NCBI GenBank assembly: GCA_009760855.2
Contig: WPIO01000009.1
Coordinates: 3,345,001 to 3,405,000 of the forward strand
Direction of reading: 5' to 3'
Origin: Cristatella mucedo
Lineage: Eukaryota; Bryozoa; Phylactolaemata; Cristatellidae
DNA length: 60,000 bases
Shown: positions 1-12,124 of the stretch, piece after piece
Layout of the letters: every line of letters begins with the position of its first letter
Position numbering within the stretch: the stretch's first letter is position 1
Made by a program: the position numbers and the translations under genes
The notes under the pieces: model-generated
The model's database searches: none
Told to the model about the DNA's origin: nothing
What the model saw: only the letters and a program-made list of their open reading frames with translations

Positions 1-1080
1 TTTCATCTGAATAAAATTGAAAGCCTAGATTATGCTTGGCAATCACATCGGCAAGAGGGAGATTAATAAACCGTGAAAAGAACTTGACCAGGCACGGAGC
101 CCTGAGGTACCCCATATTTCCAGGGTTCCTCCTTGACATTATTGGTTGTCCGTCATCCAAGATGCCCTTGAAGTTAGGATTCCTCTGACTTTGATCTTGG
201 GCTCCCTTCTGTTCACTATCTATAGACTCCATCTAGCTGATTGTATCACCAAACAAAATCTAGGCTTTCGTGTCTATGCCGATGACATTCAGCTCTACCT
301 AGCCTTCGACTATTCTAAGCCTTTATCAGTCTCTGACTACTTTAATTTCCTTGCCGTCTGTATCGACGACATCAGAACTTGGATGGCCACTAACTTCCTC
401 GAGCTTAACTATGTTTAGACAACCTAATAGTTGTTAGCGAGCCTAATATCACCCTTATGTTGGAAGACCTCACCGTCAAGATCGGTTCACCTAGCATCAT
501 TCCAGTGATGGCAGCCCATAATCTGGGCTTGCAAAATCAAAGCGATTTGCCTTTGGATGACCACACTTCCTCCAGTGTCAAGTTGGCCTGCCTTTTGGTT
601 AAGGAATTAGAGCTTAGATACATGCACGACAGCCAAACTAGTTCACGTGTTTTTGACATCGAATGTAAATTACTGAAATTATCTTAATTCATGGCTCTTG
701 GACTGTGCCTTATGATGCATCTGCAACTGGTGTCTACTATCAACGGCATAGCTATCACATCACATGACTTCTTTCTGAGCTTCACTGACTATCTATGACT
801 TCAAGATTCTCTGGCTTACAGGGCACTTTACTTACTGGCCTGCTTATCCCACCTATTTGCTTCTTTGGTTTACTCCCTTTCCTCAGCATCTTTTCTCCTC
901 AGCTGTCCCTCACACTAAACTGAACACTTTCACTGATCGAGCCTCCCACTGGTATGCACCTAAAGTCCGGATCTTGTTCCTGGTTTCGATCACTGCCAGC
1001 AAATACTTAACAGCATTTAAGTCTCAGATAAAAGTACCTCTGCTCCACTCAGCTTTCCCTGTGCCCCTGTGAACTTTATT
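1..1080. mobile_element. Degraded L2-B LINE fragments, both orientations
   Basis: Bases 1-135 read on the minus strand as the reverse transcriptase stretch of the L2-B family (LADVIAKHNLGF). Bases 146-680 read on the plus strand as the same region and its continuation (YADDIQLYL, then DDIRTWM), with stops. Bases 857-1072 on plus match the C-terminal end of the same RT (pattern DRA..YAP...LTAFKSQIK). All three are broken by stops and frameshifts, so they are old. The two head-to-head copies at 1-290 make a short inverted repeat of RT sequence. This lies in an intron or upstream part of the WDR81-like gene. Confidence 0.7.
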
Positions 1081-1666
1081 TTATTGTTCCTCTGTGCTGT
1101 GCTTGATTCAGTGCATGTTACTAGCCAGAAGTCTTACAAACTGTTGTCCTTGATTGTCTTTTTGTGAGCTTCTGTGTTCTGGCCTAAGCATGATGGTGTG
1201 GATGTCATTAGCCATTGGTTGTTGATTCTCTTGAGTTTGAGTTCTCTTGAGTCGAATTTTAAAGAACCTTCATATACGTGAGTTCTCTTAGAATGATATA
1301 TATTCGAGCTGTCATTGTTCTTATTATTATTGATTCATTTATTTATTGTTGGCTATCGTCCAAGCATTTTGCATTTTATTTTTTCCCAATTTGTTTGTGC
1401 AAATGACCCATGGCTAATGGAGTTCCATGTGGGTTTTTCTGGTGCTTGTAACTCATATAAATAACTGTTGGTAATCATTTATGACAAATAGTGGGCAATG
1501 CTGAGTGAGCAGTTTAAATCAACGTTTAGAAAAACGTCAATCATTTGATCTGATTTGCAGTTGCCATTAGTACGAAACAGCTGCAGCTGCCACTCACGGC
1601 TAAGCCGATTCCGAAAGGTACATATGCAGAAGTCTTCATTGTCAAGTGGTTCCTTTGACCTTGTAG

Positions 1667-1779
1667 GATATTTTTGCAAACTCACTTGGTCAACGAGGAG
1701 CTAGTCAGCCGTCTGTCAGCTGAATACGATGAACAGTTGGCTGCTGCTGCCAACATTGTGACAGCAACATCAGCTCGAG
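1667..1779 (+). CDS. WDR81: Probable internal exon of the WDR81-like gene
   Basis: A candidate exon between an acceptor ending ttgtag and a donor cgag|gtggac. It reads without stops and includes LVNEELVSRLSAEYDEQLA, a helical-looking segment. Length is 113 nt, entering with one base and leaving in phase 1, which fits the next candidate exon at 3132. It is not recognised by itself. The assignment rests on open frame, splice sites, strand and phase continuity with the WD40 exons downstream. It would lie in the poorly conserved region just before the propeller. Confidence 0.4.
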
Positions 1780-2339
1780 GTGGACATTGATGCGACCATG
1801 CTGTCTGTAGCTTATTGCTTACAGTGTAACAGAGAATGCATGCTGAAAATTAGTTTATGCATTTAAACATTTATGGTGTGTCATCTCGTATCATGCACTG
1901 ACGCCGTGAGCTTAATGTATATTGATAGGAGCTGATTGCTGCAGAGTTATTGGAAAGAAGCTGTCTAGCTCTCATTTCTTGCCAGGGTCTATCGGTTTGC
2001 AAAAGATAGCTGTTCACTCCATGATGGTCTGATCTGCATGAAGTTGTAGTCTGCCAATGGCATTACACCCTACAAGTTTATGACTAACCTAAATGAAAGA
2101 TTGGGATAGCCATGCAAAGCCCTGACAGCTTTGGTTCAGCAGCTAAAGTCTGGTTTGCCTTGATTAATCAGTGCATGAAATGCTATTCGTCCTTAGCTTG
2201 TGGTTTACGGCCTAATGCCGCCTGATCGACGTCTTGCATTTGGTCAGCGTTAAAATCGAAGAGCAGCATCAATACAGTCCTGCTGTTCTGTTATGCAAAA
2301 AAGGGTCATCTCCACAGCCATTCATACGATGGTGGCCTT

Positions 2340-2860
2340 ATCCACTACAAGGCTTTGTCACTCTCACTTTGAGGTCCTTTCATTCTTTGGCTCCAGCCTA
2401 CCAATCAGATCTACTCCCCCCACCAAGCTAAGCATCGCACCAACCGCTTTTCGGAATCTAATCGTTTACCTATACCTCGTACAAACTTCAAATCCTTTGG
2501 AGACCGCGCCTTTAGTTCGTATGCTTCCAAAGCCTGGAACTCACTTTCGACTTGCATCACATCTTCTGACTTGACCGCATTTAAAAAGAAACTAAAAACC
2601 CATTTATGCATCGCAGTATTTAGTGGGTCCCTGTGATTCGACCTTAATTTGCTCATGCTGTCTGACACTGTGCATGCTGCCATTAACCACACTTGCATAC
2701 TGACCCTGTGCATGTCTCCTCTAACCATGTTATTCTTGTTTTATATTGAGCATGCTCACCCTAACCATTCGATTGGGCTCTGTTTGCAGTAAATGTAAAG
2801 TGCCTAGAAAGTAGTTTGAGTTCTTTGAGGGCTCTAAATTAAATGTATTATTATTATATC
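2340..2860 (+). mobile_element. L2-B LINE, 3' end
   Basis: Matches the RT C-terminus and 3' UTR of the L2-B family. It has the SLAPAYQSDLLP region and the end-of-ORF 'atttagtgggtccctgtgatt'. It also has the diagnostic tail 'aaatgtaaagtgcctagaaag' followed by (ATT)n near 2850. The reading frame is interrupted. It sits in an intron of the WDR81-like gene in the same orientation. Confidence 0.8.
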
Positions 2861-3131
2861 TGCAGCAGCTCGATGGGTGTTCATGCATCGGTTGTCACCT
2901 ACTAGACGTATACAGGCTAAAGAGATCGTGGCTCTGTGACACTATGTCAGCATTGGTGGCCTAGTCCAATGATTTATTTTGCAGGGGATGCTGGAAACAG
3001 CATGACTACGTGGTTTGTACCTCGTACGTACATTCTGAACAGTCGATGCTCGCGTTTCTGCTTGCATATTCTGAAGCCGCAAACTTTGCAATTATGCACT
3101 CTTGTCCTTATCCGATGTTGTCATTATATAG

Positions 3132-3267
3132 CTCTCAGCGAGCCATCGACACCTGCCGTGGAGGTCGTTGGCAACAAGCTGTCTTTTGCAACCGAAAAAG
3201 AACGACAAGAACCCAAGGCGTTGGATCTAGATGGTACTAACGAGCTCAAAGCAAAGCTTCACACACG
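3132..3267 (+). CDS. WDR81: Probable exon of the WDR81-like gene just upstream of the WD40 propeller
   Basis: An open stretch between an acceptor (ttatatag) and a good donor (acacg|gtcagt). It encodes a polar, charged segment beginning LSEPSTPAVEVVGNKLSFAT and ending ELKAKLHTR. Its entry phase (two bases) fits the donor at 1779, and its exit phase (two bases over) fits the exon starting at 10019, giving KLHTR joined to LQFIGH, the opening of the first WD repeat. A longer alternative reading runs past the donor into the (CT)n tract. The call is inference from phase and context. Confidence 0.45.
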
Positions 3268-3354
3268 GTCAGTGGTGGCCGGGGAACATCTTTTAGCTGC
3301 CTTCTCAGTCCTAGGCCTACCTGTCTCTAACTCTACCTCCATACCTCCCTACTA

Positions 3355-3616
3355 TGCTCTCTCTCTCTCTCTCTGTTTTTCTCTCCGTTTCTCTCTTACT
3401 CTGTCTGTGTCTCCTTGCCTCTCTGCCTCACTCTCTTCCCAGCTCTCACTCTCTCTCTCCCCCTCTCTCTCCCCCTCTCTCTCACCCTTTCTCCTTCTCT
3501 CACTCTGTCTCTCTCACTCTCTGTCTGTTTCTCTAATCGAATAGGAATATGCAGTGGTAAGCCACTTTGCTTTAAGTGTGTAGCAATCACATGATGTATC
3601 TTCTTTTTAGCTAGTT

Positions 3617-3667
<51 letters not shown>

Positions 3668-3690
3668 TCTCTCTCTCTCCCCCTCTCTTT
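3355..3690. repeat. (CT)n microsatellites
   Basis: An interrupted CT-rich tract lies at about 3355-3530 and a purer (CT)n tract at about 3619-3690. The Ser/Leu-rich and Arg/Glu-rich open frames over them are artefacts of the dinucleotide repeat. Confidence 0.95.
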
Positions 3691-4299
3691 CTCTCCTTCG
3701 TACTGCTGTGGTAGTGACTGATATTTCGAGTACAGAAATGGCACTTTGGAGTCCATTCTCGTTTGCCTCTTCAGTCTGACTGAATGAAGAGGCTGGATGG
3801 CTAATCTGCAGCAACCAAGGGAAATTCTCTTACACGGCAGTTTTAAGATTCCCACCACGACATTAAATGAACCATCTGAAATCACCAGTTTTTATAGACC
3901 AGCACTACGACCTGACAAACAGGCTACGGCCTGCGATTCTTTACTTGCTTAGCAGCTATGCATGGCAGTCAGCATCTTGAACCTTCCAATTTACCTGTCA
4001 TAATGGAATGCATGTTGCAATTCACTGCACTCCCAAGCGTCATCGGCTGCCTTGTTCGTCATTTGGGTTCACTGCATTACCGATAGACCTTGTTAAAGGC
4101 GAGAGAAACCCGGTAGTTGACCATGCGCAAGTTGTCACTAGGTCTTCACCCAGGGGTAAGTTGCTTCTACGTCTCAACTTAGTTGCGGGTTCGAGTCACG
4201 CATTAGTTTGTATTGGCTGATGCAAGTGCATTAGATTTTAAAAACCTTTGGCCATTCTGCTATCAGCACAAGCCCGTGGAAGCAGTTGATCTTTACTTT

Positions 4300-4395
4300 T
4301 GATGCTGGGTCTTAGCTCAGTACTAAAATGCTCAAATTCAGAACCGAGGTCGTGGGTTCAAGTCCTATCACCGGTAATCGTTTTCCACTGCAACC
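4300..4395 (+). mobile_element. tRNA-derived SINE fragment
   Basis: Contains an A-box-like 'cttagctcagta' and a B-box-like 'gtgggttcaagtcc' about 55 bases apart, with the 'accgaggtcgtgggtt' segment shared with the SINEs at 27.4, 30.9 and 38.6 kb. It does not fold as a complete tRNA, so I call it a SINE head and not a tRNA gene. Confidence 0.5.
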
Positions 4396-4845
4396 TTTGT
4401 GACAGCCACCAAAATTCTCTTTTTGTATATAAATGAGACTGCTCTCTGCTTTTTAATTAACCATTATTTTACCTCGGGGTTGGTGCTTGTCTGCGACCGG
4501 TGTCTAGGTAGCTATAACGGTGGCCAAGGTGGCCACTGACTACTGCTTTGCAACTTGCTTGAAAAGTATGCTTCACCCAGGCATGGCATTGATGCTGGTA
4601 CTCTAGGCTGGTCTGTCTGTCAATAATTTTTCAGGTCTGAAATGATGACCAACTCAGTTCGTCATTTGAAAGGAAACTGGCTGGCATACTGCGAGCACGA
4701 ATGGGGTACAGTAATGAAGCAGCACATTCATTTCATGGGCTATGCAGCTGCCTAAAAAAGTAATCTCTCTTTAGTATGTTCTGATCTGTCTGTGGTGAGC
4801 CAGTAGTAGCGTAAGTTCAGAGGTCATTAGCGCTCTAATGTAATG

Positions 4846-5315
4846 TAATGCATCTATGTTTGTAACTCCAAAGTCATAAAGACTATATGGGTGTTACGCA
4901 GGAGAGTTTTATATAGCGCACTCACAGTCTAAGCGGCTTTTGATATGCATTCGGTTGCCAGCAGACTTTGTCTCACACAACAAAGAGAAAGTGGGAAGCA
5001 TAGCAGAGTCAGGAGAGCAGTTGAGGTAGTAAGTATCATGGAAGTAGCAGCTCAGGACCACTGAAAATGATGAGCCATAGTCGGCAGTAGGAGAGCAGTT
5101 GTCGTTGCTTAAGAGCTGTGGAGGCGAGTTCCACAGTCTAGGACCTGCAGAGCTAAAGCTTCTGTCACCAACGGTCTTTAAGTGGAGGAATGGAACAACT
5201 AATTTATTGTTCATTCAGGACCTGAGGGCGCGAAGAGGCTGAAACGGGTGCAGCAGTTCAGCTTGTACGAAGGAGCCCAGCCGTGGCAGGCCTTGTGGCA
5301 GAACTTTCTCTAGAG
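4846..5315 (-). mobile_element. L2-A LINE, 3' end
   Basis: On the minus strand it reads through the L2-A RT C-terminus (KTVGDRSFSSAGPRLWNS). The 3' UTR follows, ending in the family terminal sequence seen at 13.3, 31.1, 34.6 and 36.6 kb (cgtaacacccatatagtctttatgactttg, broken here by substitutions). It is truncated at its 5' side near 5315. Confidence 0.8.
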
Positions 5316-5319
5316 TGTA

Positions 5320-6600
5320 TTTATGAGACCTCGGCACCCTTGTGCACAGCCAGCCCACTCAGACTCGGTGCTTTGGTACTCGTGCTAGCTTGGATAATGA
5401 ATTCGCAGTCTCTGTTAGGACTTGTTAGAGAGCTTTCTGAATTTCTTATCAGAGTGCATTGACTGTCTTGGCAGTAGGCTTTCTTCATGCATTCGATTGT
5501 AATATATCTTTCTGGCACGTATGGTGCCTGTTCATTCAGTTTATCCTAAATGTGTGCCATGAGATTGTATAAGGACTGTGAAAAGAGGAATGCACTGTCA
5601 GTGCAAGGATCAGGATCGTAACTGCTTTCCTTTGATGGGGAGTCAAACTTGATGAGTGAGGAAAGCTGCTTTATGATAGCACTATTTTAGTGTATCGTTG
5701 CTTGTCAGTGACATCAAGCAGTTGTAGACAAAATTAGCATTTTATTTACACAATGTCATTTTCGTATCGAAGTCATCGTGCAATTTATGATTGCATGATA
5801 TAACAATAAGGATTAAATATATCAAAGAGTTCTGAAGGTCCTGTCACATAGCTTTGTTCTGCTAGTGTGAAAGGAGTGACAGATAAGGATCCAAGGAATA
5901 AAGGTGATAATGAATCCATTTGTGTAGTACTGTAAGAGAAGTATGCCTCTTTAATGGCACTTTAAATATACTGGAAAGGAAGCACACCAGCTAATTCTTG
6001 ATGATAAAGTACACAATTTCATCAGTAGTAGGCAAGCAAAGGATATTTCATACGGGACAGCTCAAAGTGGGGTTTAGCTTCCTTTTAAATGGTGTCAAGT
6101 CTGTGGATATGTCAGTCGCTAATTAGTGCCCCCTGGCTTTTGGAGAAGAGTGATTGAAAGAAAGCATAGTCTCTACACCGTTTGAGATTGTTTATTGACA
6201 TAGTTTAGCAACCTGCTGTAAGTCAGAGGTGCTGGTGTTCGAGGGGGTTTTCCGAGGAGTGACTAGCTTAGTTAGGTATTGGTAAGCAGGACAAGGGAAA
6301 GGAGTGACCTAAAAATTAATGGCAGGACCTTGAGCCATTTTCCTGCTTGATTTTAAGCCAGGGTAGGTAGGGAAAAAGTTGTGTTGTGGGGCGATGGTGT
6401 TACACAGCAGGCAGGTCTTTGCACCATCTGCAAAAGTCTAATTGCCTTGGCTGGAAGACCTTCAATGAGAGATTAAGAGAAGTTTCGGTGGAATTTCATG
6501 AACTTGTGGACTAATGTATATGGAGTACCATGTTAGGCTATTAAAAGTTGGCAAACTTAGCTGTTGAGCTGTTGTGTTATGTAGCGAAAGATCATTTTCA
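5320..6600. other. No gene recognised (WDR81-like intron)
   Basis: AT-rich sequence with no convincing splice-flanked open frame. A few phrases near 6350-6470 resemble very old L2-B reverse transcriptase in minus orientation, but too weakly to annotate. Confidence 0.5.
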
Positions 6601-6639
6601 AAAGGATAACTCGACAATTCCATGTAGAGGCTTCGTTAA

Positions 6640-7075
6640 TGATGCTGGCTCAGCCGATTGTTGGTGTCCAGCTTTTCAGTTTCTGAGTAACACTAGGCTT
6701 ATCCATATCTATTAGGTTGGTATTGTCGGCATTCAATTTAAGAAAATAAGCAGCCCTCCCAAGTGCTAATGTCTGTAGTATAAGTTACCAATGAACTGAA
6801 TCTTATTTGCTGAAAGGCAGGATGGGATTGGACCACGTATACATCTGCTTAGAAATAAAAGTCAAGATTGTGCTTGGCGATTACATCGGCAAGTTGGAGA
6901 GTATAATTGTGCAAAGCATTGGACCTAGAACAGATTCCTTGGGTAACCTGTACTTCATGTCCTATCGGGTGACATTTTGCTATTAAAATCATCACTGTGA
7001 AGTATTCCGCTAAGATGCGACCTAAACAATTGCAACATGCTGGCCAGTAAGGCCCAGGCAAGTGGATAGGCACTC
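6640..7075 (-). mobile_element. Old L2-B LINE fragment
   Basis: The minus strand retains the RT phrases LADVIAKHNLDF (about 6855-6895) and part of the next RT segment near 6640-6740. They are broken by stops. An old, truncated copy in the WDR81-like intron. Confidence 0.6.
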
Positions 7076-7249
7076 AAGAAGGACTAGGCGATCTGCAGAA
7101 AGTAAGGATGGCAAATTCATGATGGAGGAACCTATCATCTGAGAGAAAAGATTCGTCAAGATGTGTGTCAAGTCTTTCCTCAGGAGTGTGACCGACTATA
7201 TTGAAGTAGGTAGGCATTTCATGTATGACAGTAGCACATCTCTTGAGCT

Positions 7250-8590
7250 GCAGGGGATATGCAGTATGGCTTGACGAATGATAACTGACCAGCCCAGCAA
7301 GGAATATCTTTTGCTAGTCCTCACATAACTTAGAACTACTGAGGAATCGTGTCCACAAGCAACCTAGCACAGCCAGAGCTGTCCGGTGGAAGCTAGAGCT
7401 GCACTAGCAAGTTCCTTTCATCAGTGAGTAGACTGAACTGAGTGTAAGGCTGCAAACTGCAATACTTCACTGTAGCAAGACTTACGGTAGCAACCGGCAT
7501 GGCTTAGTGAGTTGCAGAGCTTCGACTCGTTTCATGACAATGTTTACCACTGTGGGACTAGCTGTGCGACAATGTTTGCCACTGTACGAGTTGAATATCT
7601 CGAGATCAAAATAAGTCTAAGAGCTCGCTTATAGCATCTTGTGGTCAAACTACCTGTCCTTAGATCCTCATGATAGTTGTTATTTTGCGCTTAAGTTTAA
7701 GCTATCCCTAGATAGCACGTGTTTGGGTCCTTGTTGTAAGCTCTTATTCTCCCCTACTGTTTATTTTGACTCATTGTTCGGGGCTACTGTTTCAGGTTTG
7801 GACAAGTCCGACACTGCATTTCGGTTTAAGCAAATACATCTCCAGGACTTCTGTGGTAAGAAGATGTGTTCAGATTGGTAATTGTTCGGTCAGGTCGTAA
7901 CAGTTTGTAATGGTACTACAGCACTTTGTCATTATCAGTGTATTATGCTCCAGCTCAGTTATTATACCCATGACAACACTTCCGCCACTGAATTAATACA
8001 GAGAGCCTTGCCGGCATTCCACTTTTGTGAATATGGTCCTCCATTTGCATTCACATTTGACTGAGTTACCACTCCCTTGCTTTGCTGCCACTTACACTCA
8101 TCTACTGCTGACAATTGGATGCTTTCAATTTCATTGCCAAGTCATGCCGAAAACTAACTTGCATGCAAAAATTATGATTAGTTTAAAATGGTGATTATGC
8201 CACTTCGTTTTGGACATTTTTTATGTCTAAATCCCTGTTTTGTCTTTTGACTGCCCTTTGTATGTTAAATGAAAATCGAGATCTGGCAAGCACCTACACA
8301 CTCGAAGCCATCGCCAAAAGGGGATGGGTGTGATTGTAAATATGATTGAACTGACTGCAGGATGTCTGACTGTCTATCAGAATCCAACTCGGTGTATTTT
8401 TAGCCCTAGACAAGTCGGTCGTGCAGTAGCTTGATTTAACCCTCTTAGCTCTGGAGTTTGTCAGCTGGCTTTCTCACTTCGAAAGTTTGTTCATCTTCCG
8501 AATGCAGTTAGTACTGTCCTGAGTATTCCCGTGTGTCCCACGGCCCCCATTATACGCACCTCTACTTTAGTTAGTGTTTGCTGATGTCTT
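7250..8590. other. No gene recognised (WDR81-like intron)
   Basis: Two short open frames at 7639-7881 and 7882-8064 lie back to back in different codon contexts without splice sites or recognisable motifs. I do not support them as genes. No repeat of high copy within the window was seen here. Confidence 0.5.
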
Positions 8591-8592
8591 TT

Positions 8593-9434
8593 AAGGGGGA
8601 ATGTCAAGAAAATACCTATAAAATGTGTCCGACAATCAAGTATGTGTTTATGGTACCTTTTAGAAAGACAGATATGTTAGAACTGGGATCGGAAGTTCTG
8701 ACGACTTCCACGTGAAAGAAAAATTGGTTATGCCAACCACGCCTAACCGGATGTAAAGCGGAAGCAACAAATCTACAAATAAAAAATGTACCTATCTCTG
8801 CATTATATGCGACTTGTATCCCAACTAGTCGAACCTTGGTAGATCGCTATAGATGCTTGAAGCTTGTTGGGGTGCATACCCTAGTTTTTAATATTTTTTA
8901 TTTCAGTTTGATACATTTGGCTGTATATATGTATGTCATCAAACATCCTGGAGCTTTATTTTCCATAATCGTGGACATATAGACCCAATTGTATCAAACC
9001 GAAATAAAAATTACTGAAAACTAGGGGGAAAAGCAGAGCCGAACTCACATTTCAAATTTCACTCCGATACGTGAAATATTAGTTGAGTTATTTAATTTAA
9101 AAGGCACCATCCAACCCTGGAAATGAAGCTGTATAAAAGTCACAAGTATGCACTTCAACAAGTTTCAAGCATCTATAGCGATCTGCCAAGGTTCGACAAG
9201 TTGGGATACAAGTCGCATATGATGCAGAGATCGGTAAATCTTTTATTTGTTGATTTGTTGCTTCCGCTTTACATCCGGGTTGGGCATGGTTTGCATAACG
9301 AATTTTTCCTTTCATGCGGAAGTCGTCAGAGCTTAAGATCCCAGTTCTAACATATTTGTATTTCGAAAGGTACCATAAGCACATATTCGATTGTCGGACA
9401 AATGTTATAGGTATTTTGACTTCCCCCCCCCAAG
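8593..9434. repeat. Long foldback (inverted repeat) element
   Basis: The left arm (8593-8925) and right arm (8985-9434) are imperfect reverse complements. Shared blocks in order from the outside are a G/C run, 'atacctata', 'gtccgacaatc', 'atatgttagaactgggatc', 'ctctgca.tatatgcgacttgtatccca' and 'gatcgctatagatgcttgaa'. The innermost block is 'tttatttc.gtttgatacaa'. The right arm carries about 70 bases (9029-9100) absent from the left. A 120-residue open frame on the minus strand (9459-9097) spans the right arm; the left arm matches it with stops. Foldback transposon or inverted duplication are the main options. Confidence 0.85.
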
Positions 9435-10018
9435 TTTTTGTTTTAGCTATCCTAAGCATCCGGTTAGACTACAAACAAAGACCTCTACCTGTTAATGCCA
9501 CACTTATGTCAAGCACGACTTTAGTCTGGCTCCTCGTTAGGCAGGCAGCCTTTGCATAAGCAGGCAGTTGTTGCCGTGCAGACAACGTAATCTTCCTTAG
9601 TGCCTGTAGCCTGCCCGAAGGGTTGTACCTGCTGACTCTGCTCGTAGTTTTGCGACATTGTTCAAAGCCTGCCGGGCAGAAACAAACGTGCTATGTGCAG
9701 TAGCAAGTTGATTCTTCGGGGTAGTCAGTTTCTTTCGTTTGATTTACTACGCTGAGTGCAATGTGTTTCCGCACCGGCATGTGCACGAGGCTGTCTCTTA
9801 GCATGCCTAGTGCAGCCGTAGCATGACCGAGAGCTCTCTATTCTAAACCGGGATGTGCCCAGCTGCTGCTGGCGCCTCTCCTGCCCGGCCAAGCTGCCTG
9901 CTGCTGCGGTGCTCCCAGGTCTCCCATGGCACCCAGGGTTTAATTACTTGGGAGTGTCAATAGTTCGTGATAATTCATGGTTTATTAGGGAGTTACTATT
10001 ATCGTTAGATATCAATAG

Positions 10019-10153
10019 CTTGCAATTTATAGGTCATGCTGCATCTGTTCGATCTATGCAAGTTCTGGAAAATGAGAACTCCTTCATAACGGGCAGCAAA
10101 GATAAAACGGTAAAACTCTGGTCTCTGAGAAACGTCGGCGATGGGAATGGCAG
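10019..10153 (+). CDS. WDR81: WDR81-like exon: first WD40 repeat
   Basis: Encodes [20 protein letters not shown] followed by [16 protein letters not shown] and NVGDGNG, a full WD repeat with the GH opening and the KLW end. The wording [16 protein letters not shown] and the GDG after it match the first C-terminal propeller repeat of WDR81 as I know the family. WDR81 is a BEACH/WD40 protein of late endosomes and autophagy. The acceptor is probably 'caatag' at 10018; an acceptor at 9988 would add ten residues in frame. The donor is cag|gtaata. The exit phase fits the exon at 11166. Confidence 0.8.
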
Positions 10154-11165
10154 GTAATATTGAGCCGCTCACGCAGCATCTTTTGCAAACTGCCTGCTGT
10201 CCGATGTGTCTGGTCGCGGACATCTACCTGTCTGCGAAACTCGCGGTGAATGTATCCGTAGACCTATTAACCAGTTGCCTTCTCATCTAGCATCTGCTGC
10301 GAGTGTAGCCAATGCTAGAGAGCAGTAATTGATTCGAAGCTGTGATAAAGCAGTGGTCAGCTGTACGAGACATTCCCAAGTGGACTGCTTAAGTTGCTGC
10401 TGGCCTCGGCCAGTTGTCGGTTGCCTGCCGAGGAATATTCTTTTTGATGCCTCTAATTGTTGCCTGCCAAGCTGTCTATGCGGTTTGACATTATTGGAAA
10501 GTGGTCAAAACCACTGCCACTTATATCAATGGGCCATTGTTCAACTCCCGAGACACCTAGCTTGAGATTGGACGGCCTGAAAATATCCACGTGCTCCTCA
10601 TCGTTTTAATATAGAATGATTTTGTGTCTGATGGTTCGACTGAATTTCGACCAAGTTTACAGCACTTGGTTATTCATTTTAGTTGGAAAAAATAAAGAGC
10701 AGCCGAAGACCATCCTGCCGTTGTACTGAGGGCACAAGGGGTCGACGAGGAGGAGGAGGTGGACCGATCCTTCAATCTCGTGTTTTCCGGACTAGTGGTC
10801 TACTAATTGGGCTATTGAAAGTTTCATTCCACTGCTCTCAAAAATTTCTTAAATCGCGTAGTTTAAATTGTCGTCTATGTGCTCTAGCCGAATGTACTTG
10901 TTTTTTCGTTGATTTTGTGTGCCGAACTGCAACCATTGTATGCGCTGTGTGCTGCTACCTGATGCAGCGTCAGCTTTGGTATTTCTTAACCCGCCACGAT
11001 CATCATCATCGACCATGATCAAGATATTGTCTTTCGGACTGGTGTCATTGCTTTTGCTTCCGTGTATAATAAGTTGGCCTACTTTCTGCTTCTTACCTAC
11101 CTTGCAGATGGCCAGACACTTTAGGCCTAACTGTTACTCTCTCTCTCTCTCTCTCTCTGCTGCAG

Positions 11166-11268
11166 GTGTAACTGTCAGTATACCTACAGTGGCCACAAGC
11201 GGACTGTGCTCTCTGTTGCATATATGGAGTCGGTGAAACTCATTGCATCGCTGGACGGCTCCGTGCAC
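11166..11268 (+). CDS. WDR81: WDR81-like exon: second WD40 repeat
   Basis: Follows a classic acceptor (a (CT)n tract at about 11139-11160, then gctgcag) and ends at cac|gtgagt. Joined in phase to the previous exon it gives R-CNCQYTYSGHKRTVLSVAYM and ends SLDGSVH. The CQ(F/Y)TY block followed by a histidine-containing repeat start is typical of WDR81 propellers. 103 nt, entering with one base and leaving in phase 0. Confidence 0.8.
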
Positions 11269-11365
11269 GTGAGTCGTGCTGCTTAGCCGGCTGCTGATGC
11301 CACTAGTGCATTGCTCTCAGTGACCAGCTTCTCCCTCACTGCGTCTCTTCTCTCCGGTTATGCAG

Positions 11366-11606
11366 CTCTGGGATCCGTTCTTCGGAACGTGTGTGAGGCA
11401 GTACGAGGTGTCGCGCATCCCTGGCGATACGGCATCAGCTGCTCGGGTCAGTGGCCTGGGCGCGTCGGCCATGCAACCGCTCTTTGCCCCATCACCACTG
11501 CTCGTCGCAGCCACGGCCGAGTGCAGCCTGAGGCTGTTGGACGCTCGCGTGAGACGATTCGTTCAGGAGCTTAGGACCTGGCAACATGGTGCTGCCAGCA
11601 CAGCCG
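11366..11606 (+). CDS. WDR81: WDR81-like exon: WD40 repeats 2-3
   Basis: Begins LWDPFFGTCVRQYEV, completing the repeat from the previous exon; the LWDPF motif is a hallmark of the WDR81 C-terminal propeller. It continues with ECSLRLLDARVRRFVQELRT, the end of the next blade. Acceptor tatgcag, donor gccg|gtaatt, 241 nt, phase 0 in and phase 1 out. The donor phase fits the acceptor at 12124. The middle is alanine-rich and less conserved. Confidence 0.8.
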
Positions 11607-12124
11607 GTAATTTCTTGCACACACACTTGTGCATAGGCAGCTGTTGCTACTGTCCTCCTCTTCCCTCGAAGGTCTGCTGCTCCCCCTGCCACTAGGCTGC
11701 AGCTGTTTCCCCCTCCGATTTACAATGCTGCAGCTGCACCCTCCCATAGCCAATCGGCTGTTGTTACTCCCCCCCCCCACACATCATTGGGATGCTGCTG
11801 CCCAATCTTCAAGCAATGCTAATTAATAGTGTGAGATCGAAGCCAGCTCTGCTATATTTTTTTATTTGGTTTGTTGATGGTGATAACACAAACCGAAAGC
11901 TGCTGTTAAGTCCGGTTGGGACTTCAGTTAATATTGTGCTCTGTTTTTTTTTCAAGTGGGCAACTGGCATATAGTAAACTTGGCTGACAGGCTGACTTTG
12001 CTTGTAATAAATGAGAGCATCTACCTTACCACATTTGCTTATGCTATATGTTTATTCGAAGCCTGTATGTACCACACTGCATTGCATATGGATACACTGC
12101 AGCTGCAGCCCGTGTTTGCTGTAG

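Noticed and set aside
3354-3885. Ser/Leu-rich and Arg/Glu-rich frames
   Set aside because: Produced by (CT)n/(GA)n repeats.
7639-8064. Two adjacent frames of 80 and 60 codons on plus
   Set aside because: No splice sites, motifs or family resemblance; not enough to call a gene.
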